A stretch of 14,354 nucleotides of DNA. Source: Lachnospiraceae bacterium UBA1718. GTDB lineage: Bacteria; Bacillota; Clostridia; Lachnospirales; Lachnospiraceae. Made by a program: the position numbers and the translations under genes. This document shows, one piece after another, positions 1 to 7,544 of this stretch. Below the pieces are notes generated by a model. It saw nothing but the letters and a program-made list of their open reading frames with translations. It had not been told where the DNA came from and made no database searches. The stretch lies in assembly GCA_002317245.1 (NCBI GenBank), contig DCIU01000101.1, positions 1,928-16,281 on the forward strand, written 5' to 3'. Each line of letters begins with the position of its first letter. The stretch's first letter is position 1.

Positions 1-43
1 TACCCTGGAAAAAGTTCTTAAATTCGTATATTAGTAAGCAAAT

Positions 44-73
44 AAGAGCAGATGTCACATGACATCTGCTCTT
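44..73 (-). terminator. Intrinsic terminator of the holA-DUF1653-glycosyltransferase unit
   Basis: A perfect 14-bp inverted repeat (arms 44-57 and 60-73, AAGAGCAGATGTCA and its complement) lies 15 nt after the glycosyltransferase stop codon. On the minus strand it is followed by a short T-rich run (TTATTTG). On the plus strand it is followed by TTAAT after a CTTTT arm, so it may also stop transcription arriving from the left. Confidence 0.8.
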
Positions 74-88
74 TTAATATGCATAGGT

Positions 89-1114
89 CTAATTAAAATG
101 GAATATCTTCTGGGCAATTCTGTAGCCCTCCACAGACAGCTTCCTTCCGCCCTTACCAGGAAGGTTCATTCCTCCGCCCAGGAAGCCAAATCGAAGTCTA
201 TAGAAGAGCGAAGCATCCTTATTCTTAAGATACTTCCACAGTTCTTCCTTCTTAGCCAGGTTCTCCTCTGTTCCAGATAGAATCAGCATAATCGAACTAA
301 CAGTAGTAATAATATCAAGATAGTTAATCATATACCTTTTGCAGGCTGGCTTAGCCGCTATAAGCTTCTTATTATCAGCCATATAATCAATCATTATCTT
401 GTTGACCCTTAGCTGCTGGTCAATTCTGGCTATCATAACCTTCTCGTTAACAGACTGGTCGTCTCTGCCTATGTAATACCTGTAGAAGTTCACATCCATG
501 TAATACATATTCTTAACATATGGAAGTGGTTCCCAGACGAATATATTATCTACATAGAAGGTATGCTCAGGAAGATTAATTCCACATTCCCTAAGCATCT
601 TGGTGCGGAAGATTACCGAATGCATGAGCATGTACTTGCCTGTTCTAAAATGGCCCACTTCGTTCCAGCCAAACACCTTATTTACAGGGAGAGCATGATT
701 GTAACGCATAACCTTCTTGCGCTTGGCGCCTTCCTTCTCATATACATAGTTGAATATCATCATATCAAGAACAGTTGATGACCCTACGAACTCGCGGAGC
801 TTATCAAGTACCGCAAGATATGCACTCTCTTTAACCCAGTCATCACTGTCCACTACCTTATAGTACAGTCCAGACGCAGCCGCTAATCCCGCATTAACTG
901 CTGAACCATGACCACCGTTAGGCTTATCAATTACCTTAACAATTCCAGGATACTTAGCCTCGTACTCATGGCCAATCTCTGATGTTCTATCCTTGGAGCC
1001 ATCATTAACGACTATTATCTCGACATCATTACCACCTGGTAACAATGATTCTATACACTTACTTAGATAGCATTCAGAATTATAACTCGGAATGGCTACT
1101 GTCAATAACTTCAT
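89..1114 (-). CDS. Family 2 glycosyltransferase (GT-A fold)
   Basis: This 341-residue protein is a predicted cytoplasmic glycosyltransferase that moves a sugar from a nucleotide-sugar donor to an unknown acceptor, probably a cell-surface polysaccharide or teichoic acid-like polymer. The N-terminal GT2 core is clear: the start MKLLTVAIPSYNSE, VNDGSKDRT at residues 37-44, GGHGSAVNAG near 67-76, and the metal/nucleotide-binding DSDDW at 89-93. No transmembrane segment is visible, so this is not a processive membrane synthase. The C-terminal ~130 residues are basic and aromatic and may contact membrane or acceptor. The ATG lies 10 nt after the DUF1653 stop, and its ribosome binding site TAAGGA overlaps that stop, so it is translated as the last gene of the holA unit. 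The terminator at 44-73 follows. The family call is firm; donor and acceptor cannot be told. Confidence 0.88.
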   Translation of the reverse strand: MKLLTVAIPSYNSECYLSKCIESLLPGGNDVEIIVVNDGSKDRTSEIGHEYEAKYPGIVKVIDKPNGGHGSAVNAGLAAASGLYYKVVDSDDWVKESAYLAVLDKLREFVGSSTVLDMMIFNYVYEKEGAKRKKVMRYNHALPVNKVFGWNEVGHFRTGKYMLMHSVIFRTKMLRECGINLPEHTFYVDNIFVWEPLPYVKNMYYMDVNFYRYYIGRDDQSVNEKVMIARIDQQLRVNKIMIDYMADNKKLIAAKPACKRYMINYLDIITTVSSIMLILSGTEENLAKKEELWKYLKNKDASLFYRLRFGFLGGGMNLPGKGGRKLSVEGYRIAQKIFHFN

Positions 1115-1124
1115 ATCTAATTCC

Positions 1125-1697
1125 TTATCTTAATCTCAATGTCTCGAATCTGCTCTTGGTATCAAGGCATACGTGCAGCTGTCTGTATCTCTCGTTGACA
1201 TCAAGCTTCTCGTCAATCTCAATATCCATAATTGTTGCCATGATTGTAATCTGGTCCTGAGTGATCATTGGACGAAGTGCTTCTAAGATACTTCTTCTCT
1301 CATCAACCGAATCTGCATCAATGAACTGTTCAACCAGCGGATGAAGTTCTACCATCTCCTCCGGCCCAGCACATTCTGCGCTTCCACCATCCCCTGGCAC
1401 TTCTGCTACCATAGTTGCAGGTTCTTTTTCAGCTTCCTTCGCAGGTGAAAGTGGCTCTGCAACAGATGATGCAGGGCTAACTAATTCGAATCTCATCTCC
1501 TGAGTCACATCTGGATACTTAACCTTATCAACAGGGGATGTAAAGGAGCAAAGAGGACGAACATATATCTTATAGTCGCCATAGAGAGCCTGGTATACTA
1601 CCATCTCCTCCTCTGTCTCAGAGTGAATAGCAATTGTAATTACCTTATACAGATTACCTTTGAAATGCTTATAAATCTCATTAGCCTGTGGCTTCAT
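1125..1697 (-). CDS. DUF1653 domain protein with extra C-terminal domain
   Basis: Residues ~5-72 match the small DUF1653 domain: YKHFKGNLYKVI, HSETEEEMVVYQALYG and an IYVRPL segment. This is a compact beta-rich domain often found as a stand-alone protein of about 70-80 residues, with no settled function. Here it is longer, at 190 residues. A linker rich in Ala, Pro and Glu (~73-118) leads to a predicted alpha-helical tail (~119-190, from HPLVEQFIDADS to the end) that I cannot assign to a family. There is no signal peptide or membrane segment, so it is probably cytoplasmic. It is coupled to holA through a TAATG stop/start overlap. Its ribosome binding site AGGAGA is encoded inside the KRRR tail of HolA. 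The DUF1653 call is good; the function of the whole protein is unknown. Confidence 0.85.
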   Translation of the reverse strand: MKPQANEIYKHFKGNLYKVITIAIHSETEEEMVVYQALYGDYKIYVRPLCSFTSPVDKVKYPDVTQEMRFELVSPASSVAEPLSPAKEAEKEPATMVAEVPGDGGSAECAGPEEMVELHPLVEQFIDADSVDERRSILEALRPMITQDQITIMATIMDIEIDEKLDVNERYRQLHVCLDTKSRFETLRLR

Positions 1698-2698
1698 TAT
1701 CTTCTCCTCTTCTTACCTGGAAGGCTGCTCTCAATAATAAGAAGTTCTACTCCCAGCTCAGCCTTAATATTTCCACTTTTTACATCATAATCTACCCTGG
1801 CGCAGCCCTCGATGACCTTCTTCATCTCTGATATGGTGAAGCAGTCAATCTGTGGCAGATACTTACCAACAATATATGGCGACATACCCATTGTGGATGC
1901 AATTACTGTCTTATTCATTCCATTAGCTCTAAGGTCTGCTATCTGAAGCATGGTAATGAACTGTCTGTGAATCAGGGCAAGTATTCCGAAGGGTGACTCC
2001 TTCATATTAAGTAAGTCCTGATACATCTCCAGGGCCTTAGTCTGATTCTTAAGTCCCATCTGGGCTATCATGTCAAAAATGCGGTTACTGAGTATGACAC
2101 TGCACACCGCTCTTATATCATCCTCTGTGATGACATCCCGTCCATAGGTATAGGCGAAGAGCTTCTCAAGCTCCGTACTGATATTAAGCATATCAGTACC
2201 AACAGTCTCTAAGAGAATATCCAGAGTATGCTCTGTTACCTTCTTACCCTCGCTCTTCATTCTGCCCGCAATCCACTTCTTAAGAGTGGTATCATTCTGT
2301 GCCTGGAATTCGACGCATCTGCCCACCTTGGATATTGCCTTATAGAGCTTGGTTCTCTTATCTACATTGGCCTCAATCAGAACGATTACTGTGCTCTCTG
2401 GAATGTCCCCCTGTATGTACTCTGCGAGCTTGTCATTATTGGTCTTAACAAAGTCTGTATTCTCTAAGAATACCACTCTTCTGTCAGCAAAAAATGGCAT
2501 AGTCTCAGCCAGATCTATTACCTCTGCCACATTAGTATCCTTACCCTCATAGTAGGAATAATTCATGGTATCATCCTCGGGTAACAGGGCCTTTCTTAAC
2601 CGGTTCTTATACTGGATGCGAAGGTAGGCCTCCTCTCCATAGAGCAGGTATACTGATTTAAATGTCTGATTCTGAATATCCTGACTTAGCTGCTGCAT
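1697..2698 (-). CDS. holA: DNA polymerase III subunit delta
   Basis: HolA (333 residues) is the clamp-loader subunit that opens the beta sliding clamp during replication, working with the tau/gamma and delta-prime subunits. The usual features of the family are visible: the N-terminal degenerate nucleotide-binding segment SVYLLYGEE (15-23), VVFLENTDF and VIVLIEANVDKRTKLYK in the RecA-like part, a middle segment beginning LLETVGTDMLNISTELEKL, and a helical collar domain ending ARVDYDVKSGNIKAELGVELLI. The length is typical. The ATG follows AAGAGGACAAG, a good ribosome binding site. The gene heads a three-gene unit with the DUF1653 protein and the glycosyltransferase. Its last codons (KKRRR) carry the ribosome binding site of the next gene. 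It is a housekeeping gene with nothing odd in the protein. Confidence 0.95.
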   Translation of the reverse strand: MQQLSQDIQNQTFKSVYLLYGEEAYLRIQYKNRLRKALLPEDDTMNYSYYEGKDTNVAEVIDLAETMPFFADRRVVFLENTDFVKTNNDKLAEYIQGDIPESTVIVLIEANVDKRTKLYKAISKVGRCVEFQAQNDTTLKKWIAGRMKSEGKKVTEHTLDILLETVGTDMLNISTELEKLFAYTYGRDVITEDDIRAVCSVILSNRIFDMIAQMGLKNQTKALEMYQDLLNMKESPFGILALIHRQFITMLQIADLRANGMNKTVIASTMGMSPYIVGKYLPQIDCFTISEMKKVIEGCARVDYDVKSGNIKAELGVELLIIESSLPGKKRRR

Positions 2699-2722
2699 CT
2701 TGTCCTCTTACATAATTGCACT

Positions 2723-2738
2723 ACCCCATATTTTAACA
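2723..2738 (-). promoter_or_regulatory. Candidate extended -10 promoter for holA
   Basis: On the minus strand TGTTAAAAT (2738-2730) forms an extended -10 element (TGn followed by TAAAAT, one mismatch to TATAAT). A start is expected near 2723, giving a leader of about 25 nt. No convincing -35 box is present, because that position is occupied by the ilvE terminator hairpin. A promoter is needed here since the terminator should isolate holA from ilvE. Confidence 0.4.
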
Positions 2739-2743
2739 TAAAA

Positions 2744-2768
2744 AGTGCCAGGAAAAAATCCTGGCACT
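2744..2768 (-). terminator. Intrinsic terminator of ilvE
   Basis: A perfect 10-bp stem (arms AGTGCCAGGA 2744-2753 and TCCTGGCACT 2759-2768) with a 5-nt A/T loop is followed on the minus strand by a run of Ts (2743-2740 and onward). It begins 33 nt after the ilvE stop codon and separates ilvE from holA. Confidence 0.9.
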
Positions 2769-2801
2769 AAAATCTCAGTATTAAGATAATCCCCTATCCA
2801 A

Positions 2802-3827
2802 TTATTCGATAACTCTGATCCAGCCTTCTGGAGCTTCAATTCTACCCATCTGGATACCAGTAAGTGTATCGTAGAGCTTCTTAGTAATAGGTCCCATCTC
2901 AGCCATACCACTTGGAAGGCAGATCTCCTTGCCGTGGTCAACAATCTTACCAACTGGTGAGATAACAGCAGCTGTACCACAGAGACCACACTCAGCCATA
3001 TCTGGAAGCTCATCAAGATAGATCTCTCTCTCTTCTGCCTCAAGTCCAAGGTAATCCTTAGCAACCTGAATAAGTGATCTTCTGGTGATTGATGGAAGAA
3101 TTGTATTAGACTTAGGAGTTACAACCTTGCCATCCTTAGTAACGAATAAGAAGTTAGCACCACCTGTCTCCTCAACCTTAGTACGTGTCTGAGAATCAAG
3201 GTACATATTCTCTGCATATCCCTCGTCGTGAGCTGTAACGATTGCATGTAAGCTCATTGCGTAGTTAAGACCAGCCTTGATATGACCTGTACCATTTGGA
3301 GCTGCACGGTCAAAATCGCTAACCTTAATTGTAAGAGGCTTAGCACCACCCTTGAAGTAAGGTCCTACTGGTGTTGCAAATGCTCTGAACTGATAATCAT
3401 CAGCTGGCTTAACGCCAATAACTGGGTTGATACCGAACATATAAGGTCTAACGTATAATGAAGCACCTGATCCACATGGAGGAACCCATGCTACATTAGC
3501 CTTAACAAGCTTATCAATAGCATCCAGGAATCTATCTTCTGGGAATACTGGCATCTCAAGACGCTTAGCAGACTCAGCAAGTCTTGAAGCGTTAAGGTCA
3601 GGACGGAAGACAACTGTCTGTCCCTTCTCTGTTGTATATGCCTTCATACCCTCGAATACTGTCTGTGCGTACTGTAATACACCAGCACACTCGCTCATTG
3701 TGATCATATCATCTTCTGTAATGACACCATCATCCCAAGCTCCATTAGTATAGTTGGATACGTAACGGTAATCTGTTTTCATATAGCCAAATCCAAGATT
3801 GGCCCAATCGATATTCTTCTTCTCCAT
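2802..3827 (-). CDS. ilvE: Branched-chain amino acid aminotransferase
   Basis: This is a fold-type IV PLP enzyme that interconverts leucine, isoleucine and valine with their 2-oxo acids, using glutamate/2-oxoglutarate; it is cytoplasmic. With the start at 3827 it has 341 residues and belongs to the longer BCAT subgroup. Visible are VFEGMKAY near 60, the segment GTGHIKAGLNYAMS with the expected PLP lysine at K184, the substrate-side EETGGANFLF, SNTILPSITR and GTAAVISPVGKI. The ATG at 3827 has AGGAAAGGA eight nt upstream and begins the family-typical MEKKNIDWANLGFGY. An in-frame TTG at 3914 would add 29 residues, but it forms part of the predicted -35 box, so I reject it. The enzyme has its own promoter and terminator. 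The azlCD exporter genes lie just upstream, consistent with a branched-chain amino acid theme. A CGLC motif precedes GTAAVISPV; whether it has a redox role is unknown. Confidence 0.95.
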   Translation of the reverse strand: MEKKNIDWANLGFGYMKTDYRYVSNYTNGAWDDGVITEDDMITMSECAGVLQYAQTVFEGMKAYTTEKGQTVVFRPDLNASRLAESAKRLEMPVFPEDRFLDAIDKLVKANVAWVPPCGSGASLYVRPYMFGINPVIGVKPADDYQFRAFATPVGPYFKGGAKPLTIKVSDFDRAAPNGTGHIKAGLNYAMSLHAIVTAHDEGYAENMYLDSQTRTKVEETGGANFLFVTKDGKVVTPKSNTILPSITRRSLIQVAKDYLGLEAEEREIYLDELPDMAECGLCGTAAVISPVGKIVDHGKEICLPSGMAEMGPITKKLYDTLTGIQMGRIEAPEGWIRVIE

Positions 3828-3878
3828 AATATCAAGTCCTTTCCTTATATTTCTCCTCAAAGCGTCTAAGAAAGGCGC

Positions 3879-3914
3879 TTTATTTATTTTAACCTTATTA
3901 TCCCCAAATGACAA
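3879..3914 (-). promoter_or_regulatory. Sigma-A type promoter of ilvE
   Basis: On the minus strand a TTGTCA -35 box (3914-3909, five of six consensus bases) is separated by exactly 17 nt from a TAAAAT -10 box (3891-3886, five of six). Transcription should begin near 3879, giving a leader of about 52 nt. The leader starts with a small stem (AAAGCG 3859-3864 pairing with CGCTTT 3876-3881) of uncertain meaning. No T-box or leader-peptide attenuator fits in so short a leader. Confidence 0.75.
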
Positions 3915-3973
3915 TATCGCAATTTGGAATATCAGTTATATCCCCAGGTAATATCACCGTCATTATCCATAAC

Positions 3974-4285
3974 CTAGATAAATGGCAACAGTTCTATCAA
4001 GAACACCACTAAGCATGCAAGTACTGCTACCTGGAAGAGGCTTGCACCAAACCAGGCAAGAGCAATAGCAATAACGAATGCAATTCCCGCCGCAATAGGA
4101 CTGTCTGCTGCCTGAATCATAGCAGGGAATGTCATCACCGCAAGGGTTATATATGGCACATAGTATAAGAAAGATCTAATGAAGGTGCTCTTAATCTCCT
4201 TACGAATAAGGGTAAGAGGAATTACTCTGATAAGATATGTAACTACTGCCATAATAAGCATGTAGATATATATATTATGCTCCAT
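3974..4285 (-). CDS. azlD: AzlD-family branched-chain amino acid exporter subunit
   Basis: This small hydrophobic membrane protein (103 residues) has about three or four predicted helices and fits the AzlD family, the small partner of AzlC in branched-chain amino acid export (BrnFE/AzlCD type). Family-like features are the start YMLIMAVVTYLIRVIPLTLIRKEIK, the segment FLYYVPYITLAVMTFPAMIQA and the hydrophobic tail. The ATG overlaps the azlC stop in TAATG. Its strong ribosome binding site AAGGAGGT is encoded by the last codons of azlC (Lys-Glu-Val), so the two are translationally coupled, as expected for a two-component exporter. No clear terminator was seen between its stop and the ilvE promoter. 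The family call is good; the substrate is inferred from the family and the adjacent ilvE. Confidence 0.88.
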   Translation of the reverse strand: MEHNIYIYMLIMAVVTYLIRVIPLTLIRKEIKSTFIRSFLYYVPYITLAVMTFPAMIQAADSPIAAGIAFVIAIALAWFGASLFQVAVLACLVVFLIELLPFI

Positions 4286-5019
4286 TACGACACCTCCTTA
4301 TCCACTGATGCATAAGGATCATCCTTAACCGGGAAAAGAATGGCCGCAACTGAGGCAATAACAACCGTAAGTATTATTACCCTCATTCCAGCTGGTATTC
4401 TGGACACCAGGGGTGCGAATTCGAATATCCCACTAAGTACCATTGATATTACTATTAGTGTCAGTATTAACTTGTCCTTCCTCGCAGGCGGAATGATGAT
4501 AGCTATGAACATGCCATATAATCCTACGCTTAATGCACTTACAACATTGGATGGAAGTGCATTGCCCAGTATAACTCCAAAGTAAGAACCCAGACTCCAT
4601 CCAGGAACAGTTAGAAGCATGGCAGAGTATATATATACAGGGTTAAGCTTACCTGGCACATTAACAGCGATACCGAATATCTCGTCAGTAACACCATACC
4701 CAACCAGGAATCTGTGAATAAATGGTGTGGCCGAATCGAACTTCTGTGACAGTGCCGAAGACATAAGCATATATCTGGCATTAGCCACAAGTATCATAAG
4801 TGCCATCTGAAAATATGATGCTCCACTAGCCACTACCACGTACCCGGCATACTGTCCTGCACTGGCAAGATTAGTCATACTTGATACTAAGGTCTGTAAG
4901 GCTGTAAAGCCTGCATTTCTTGCTGCGATACCAAGAGTAAAGGCCACCGCAAAGTAACCTGTTGCGATGGGTAAACCATCACGTAGTCCATTGCGGAAGG
5001 CCTGTTTATTAGTCCACAT
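4285..5019 (-). CDS. azlC: AzlC-family branched-chain amino acid exporter subunit
   Basis: This integral membrane protein (244 residues, about seven or eight hydrophobic segments) is of the AzlC/YgaZ/BrnF family, which with AzlD exports branched-chain amino acids or their analogues. Family signatures include an N-terminal FRNGLRDGLPIATGYFAVAFTLG, the region AGQYAGYVVVASGASYFQMAL, the ANARYMLMSSALS motif and GYGVTDEIFGIAV. It starts 5 nt after the nitroreductase stop, with only a weak ribosome binding site (AAGG within the preceding gene), so its translation may depend on the upstream gene. It is coupled to azlD downstream. The position next to a metal importer and its sensor is unusual. Possible explanations are simple operon accretion or a shared redox/metal stress response. 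Confidence 0.92.
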   Translation of the reverse strand: MWTNKQAFRNGLRDGLPIATGYFAVAFTLGIAARNAGFTALQTLVSSMTNLASAGQYAGYVVVASGASYFQMALMILVANARYMLMSSALSQKFDSATPFIHRFLVGYGVTDEIFGIAVNVPGKLNPVYIYSAMLLTVPGWSLGSYFGVILGNALPSNVVSALSVGLYGMFIAIIIPPARKDKLILTLIVISMVLSGIFEFAPLVSRIPAGMRVIILTVVIASVAAILFPVKDDPYASVDKEVS

Positions 5020-5024
5020 TATTA

Positions 5025-5564
5025 TTAAAATACCTTAAGAATTGAATCAACTTCCTTACGCTTAGGCATTGGAACATCTTCCACTCTCTTGCCTACGCTA
5101 ATGACTGCTACAACCTGCTGGCTGTCTGGAATCTCTAAGATAGTTCTAAGTGCTTCTCCATCTCTGATTCCCATTACAAGTGTGTCATACCCCATCTCAG
5201 TAGCCTTGAGTAAAAGGTTCTCATTCTGAAGGCCAAGGTCGTATGCCCCCCACTGATCACCAAGCTCGTTGTCTGCATTGCCTTCTCTGTCGAAGCCAGC
5301 TCTCTTCATCTCGAATGTTGTGATAATTAGAGCTGCTGAGTTAGTAGCACTGTTTACATTGAATGCTGGAAGTGCCTTATCAAATACTTCCTGCATCTTA
5401 GCTGGATCTATAACTGCATAATATCTGGCTGTCTGAGAATTCTTCCATGATGGTGCCAACTGTGCGCATGCTACCATCTCCTTAATCTCATCAACTGTAA
5501 TAGTAGTACCAGGCTGATATGCTCTGATACTTCTTCTAATGCTTGCTGCCTGCATTAATTCCAT
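5025..5564 (-). CDS. Nitroreductase family FMN oxidoreductase
   Basis: This 179-residue protein matches the nitroreductase superfamily, homodimeric FMN enzymes that use NAD(P)H to reduce nitro compounds, quinones or flavins. Visible signatures are the N-terminal RRSIR phosphate/FMN-binding segment (residues 10-14), APSWKNSQ (37-44), the WGAYDLGLQNENLLLKATEMG helix (105-125) and the FMN-side LVMGIRDGEALR followed by a VVAVISVGKR strand. The length suits the short subgroup. The ATG at 5564 has GGAGG nine nt upstream. It lies 32 nt after the metal-sensor gene and 5 nt before azlC, with no terminator between them, so it is probably co-transcribed. The physiological substrate is unknown. It is not an obvious BluB (the benzimidazole-forming relative), being shorter and lacking the motifs I would expect. 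Confidence 0.9.
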   Translation of the reverse strand: MELMQAASIRRSIRAYQPGTTITVDEIKEMVACAQLAPSWKNSQTARYYAVIDPAKMQEVFDKALPAFNVNSATNSAALIITTFEMKRAGFDREGNADNELGDQWGAYDLGLQNENLLLKATEMGYDTLVMGIRDGEALRTILEIPDSQQVVAVISVGKRVEDVPMPKRKEVDSILKVF

Positions 5565-5596
5565 ATTGTGTAACCTCCAAATTCAAAGTAGGAATA

Positions 5597-5920
5597 CTAG
5601 AAAAACTTCTTAATAGCCTTCTGGAACTCATCAAGGGCGTCCTTATCACCATCTTCTATCGCATGATAGATACAGTGGGATATATGCTCATTGATAATCT
5701 CCTTACCAAGACCATTAAGGGCAGATTTGGATGCTGACAGCTGCATAAGCACATCAGCGCAGTCCTCATCATTCTCAATCATAAGCTTAACATGCTGCAG
5801 ATGACCAATCACCTTGGCCAGACGGTTAATCTGACGCTTCTTCTCCTCTGGGGAATGAAAATGCGCATGATCGTGATGTTCTGTATTATGATTGTCTGTC
5901 TTCTTAATCTCTTCGCTCAT
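5597..5920 (-). CDS. CsoR/RcnR/InrS-family metal-sensing repressor (DUF156)
   Basis: This all-helical metal-responsive DNA-binding protein (107 residues) has the family core, KKRQINRLAKVIGHLQHVKLMIENDEDCADVLMQ in two stretches, followed by SALNGLGKEIINEHISHC. Metal ligands in register with the family are C54, H79 and C83 (C-x24-H-x3-C). The N-terminus is rich in histidine: H11, H15, H16, H18, H20 and H22. The nickel sensor InrS, as I recall it, uses H21, C53, H78 and C82, the same spacing shifted by one. The copper CsoR triad is also C-H-C, so metal choice is not certain. The ATG at 5920 has AGGA six nt upstream. A TTG at 5935 touches the cbiO stop and is rejected. It follows cbiMQO directly, so nickel or cobalt is likelier than copper. 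A possible operator lies upstream of cbiM. Confidence 0.9.
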   Translation of the reverse strand: MSEEIKKTDNHNTEHHDHAHFHSPEEKKRQINRLAKVIGHLQHVKLMIENDEDCADVLMQLSASKSALNGLGKEIINEHISHCIYHAIEDGDKDALDEFQKAIKKFF

Positions 5921-5935
5921 AGTAATTCCTGTCAA

Positions 5936-6700
5936 TTAATTGCTGTCTCTATTATAAGGCATTGCCTGCTGAAAGCATAGTGGTAATTCAAGATGACACT
6001 GCTCTAATAATTCCTTATCAGACAGTATATCCTCCGCCCTGCCATCTGCGGTTATCTTAGCATTATCAATAAGTATCACTCGTTCACAGGTCTCAAGTAT
6101 CATATCCAGATCGTGGCTTGCAATAAGAAGAGTCTGGTCCATCTCATTAAGGTTATTTATAAGCTTTCTTCTGTTATATGGATCAAGGGTAATAGATGGC
6201 TCATCCATAAGTATAATCTCTGGCTCCATGGCAAGAATTGTGGCTATGGCTGCCATTCTCTTCTCTCCTCCTGACATTCTTGTGCAGGATCTGTACTTCA
6301 ACTCCTCTATGCCCAGCATACCAAGTGCCTTATTCACAGCAATTTCGGCCTCTTCCTTAGACTTGCCATAGTTCCTGGGACCGAAGGCCATATCATCGAA
6401 GAGTGTTGGCATGAAGAGCTGGTTGTCTGAGTCCTGAAGTACCAACCCCATTCTCTTCCTGATCTCGCACAGAGTCTTCTTCTCAAGCTTAGTGCCCGCA
6501 ATTTCCACCTCTCCCCTGCCCGTAAGCAGGCCTGTTAGCAGCTTAAACAGGGTTGACTTGCCAGCACCATTAGCGCCAATAATTCCAATTCTCTCGCCCT
6601 TCCTAACCTTAAGGTTGATATCTTCAAGTACACTGGTCTTTTCATCATATGAAAAATGAAGGCCATTAAGTTCTATTACTAATTCTACACTCTTATCCAT
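5936..6700 (-). CDS. cbiO: Cobalt/nickel ECF transporter ATPase CbiO
   Basis: This is the ATP-hydrolysing subunit (254 residues) of the CbiMQO energy-coupling transporter. All ABC motifs are intact: Walker A GANGAGKST (42-50), Q-loop glutamine Q89, signature MSGGEKR (142-148, a MSGGE variant of LSGGQ), Walker B IILMDEP with catalytic E167, and the H-loop histidine H196. LEDINLKVRKGERIGIIGANG and DNQLFMPTLFDDMAFGPRN are typical of CbiO/EcfA proteins. A single ATPase gene is present, so a homodimer is expected. The start at 6700 has only a weak ribosome binding site (GGATAAACGG) and follows cbiQ by 43 nt. The stop is 15 nt before the metal-sensor ATG. Confidence 0.95.
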   Translation of the reverse strand: MDKSVELVIELNGLHFSYDEKTSVLEDINLKVRKGERIGIIGANGAGKSTLFKLLTGLLTGRGEVEIAGTKLEKKTLCEIRKRMGLVLQDSDNQLFMPTLFDDMAFGPRNYGKSKEEAEIAVNKALGMLGIEELKYRSCTRMSGGEKRMAAIATILAMEPEIILMDEPSITLDPYNRRKLINNLNEMDQTLLIASHDLDMILETCERVILIDNAKITADGRAEDILSDKELLEQCHLELPLCFQQAMPYNRDSN

Positions 6701-6743
6701 TGTTTACCGTTTATCCAGTTATTATCTCTGATGTCTGTTTTCT

Positions 6744-7544
6744 TTATATAAATATACCACCAATCAGTCTTGATATATTGACTATTCTGAAGCCGACTAT
6801 AACTATCAGGCATATTAGCGTAAATAATATGTCAGTCCCATCAATTTTGTCATTATCAGCGTAATGGAATTCCCCAGTAAAGCCTCTAAGTCTCATGCTT
6901 CCATAGAGCTCATTAGCCCTGTCCATGCTTCGCAGCAGGAGCTGGCCCAGGAATGAACCCCATGCACTTACATGCACACCCTTCTGACCTGGTGCCCTTA
7001 GCGTATAGGCCGTAACGAGTGTCTCTGCCTCGGTAAGAAGCAGGCTAATATATCGGTATGTAATAAGTATAAGCGACACTATAATACTTGGAACATGAAT
7101 CCTACGGAGGCCGGCGCATATACCATCAATTCCCGTGGTCGCAACCAGAATGAAGGACATCATAAGTGCAAGCAATGACTTAAGAAGGAGGGTTAAGAAG
7201 CTTAACGTACCTTCAGTAAGGACAAAAAGCCCCAGGTCTAAAGCCGAGGTTCTGTTAAGTATTGGATTCCATATTCCAATAAATATGATAAGTGGAAGTA
7301 TGATTCTTAACTTATAGAAGCACACTCTGATCTCTATTCCGCTAAGACTAAAGAGTACGACTGGGATTAATACCATGGGAATTAGTCCAGTCAGATTCGT
7401 TATGTCAAAGGACAGAACAGCCACTATATATATAATTGTCACGATTAGCTTAGCAAGTGGATTGCGGGCATGAACAAATGAGCTGTCTCGCGACAGCTCA
7501 TCCATGCTCATTAGTTCCATCATTGCTGATGTGATTCTATTCAT
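6744..7544 (-). CDS. cbiQ: Cobalt/nickel ECF transporter transmembrane subunit CbiQ
   Basis: This is the T-component (266 residues) that couples CbiO to the substrate-binding CbiM. Several hydrophobic helices lie between residues ~31 and 170. Two cytoplasmic coupling-helix regions follow: TLRAPGQKG (181-189) and RANELYGSMRLRGFTGEF (209-226), the latter matching the conserved ELYxAMxxRGF signature of CbiQ/EcfT proteins. A final helix begins near 238. The N-terminal MDELSRDSSFVHARNPLAKLI is also family-like. The start codon overlaps the end of cbiM by 8 nt (ATGAATAG), which implies translational coupling. It acts in the cytoplasmic membrane. Confidence 0.93.
   Translation of the reverse strand: MNRITSAMMELMSMDELSRDSSFVHARNPLAKLIVTIIYIVAVLSFDITNLTGLIPMVLIPVVLFSLSGIEIRVCFYKLRIILPLIIFIGIWNPILNRTSALDLGLFVLTEGTLSFLTLLLKSLLALMMSFILVATTGIDGICAGLRRIHVPSIIVSLILITYRYISLLLTEAETLVTAYTLRAPGQKGVHVSAWGSFLGQLLLRSMDRANELYGSMRLRGFTGEFHYADNDKIDGTDILFTLICLIVIVGFRIVNISRLIGGIFI

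Noticed and set aside
2708..3064. A 118-codon minus-strand frame overlapping the ilvE 3' end
   Set aside because: It is an out-of-frame shadow of ilvE that runs through the terminator hairpin, and its composition (Leu/Arg/Ser rich) is typical of a shifted frame.
5025..5564. Nitroreductase as BluB (lower ligand of B12), given the nearby cobalt transporter
   Set aside because: It is short (179 residues), has generic nitroreductase motifs, and BluB needs oxygen, which does not fit a probable strict anaerobe. No other B12 genes are in the window.
5921..5935. TTG at 5935 as the start of the DUF156 sensor
   Set aside because: It begins directly after the cbiO stop with no suitably spaced ribosome binding site. 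The ATG at 5920 has AGGA six nt upstream.
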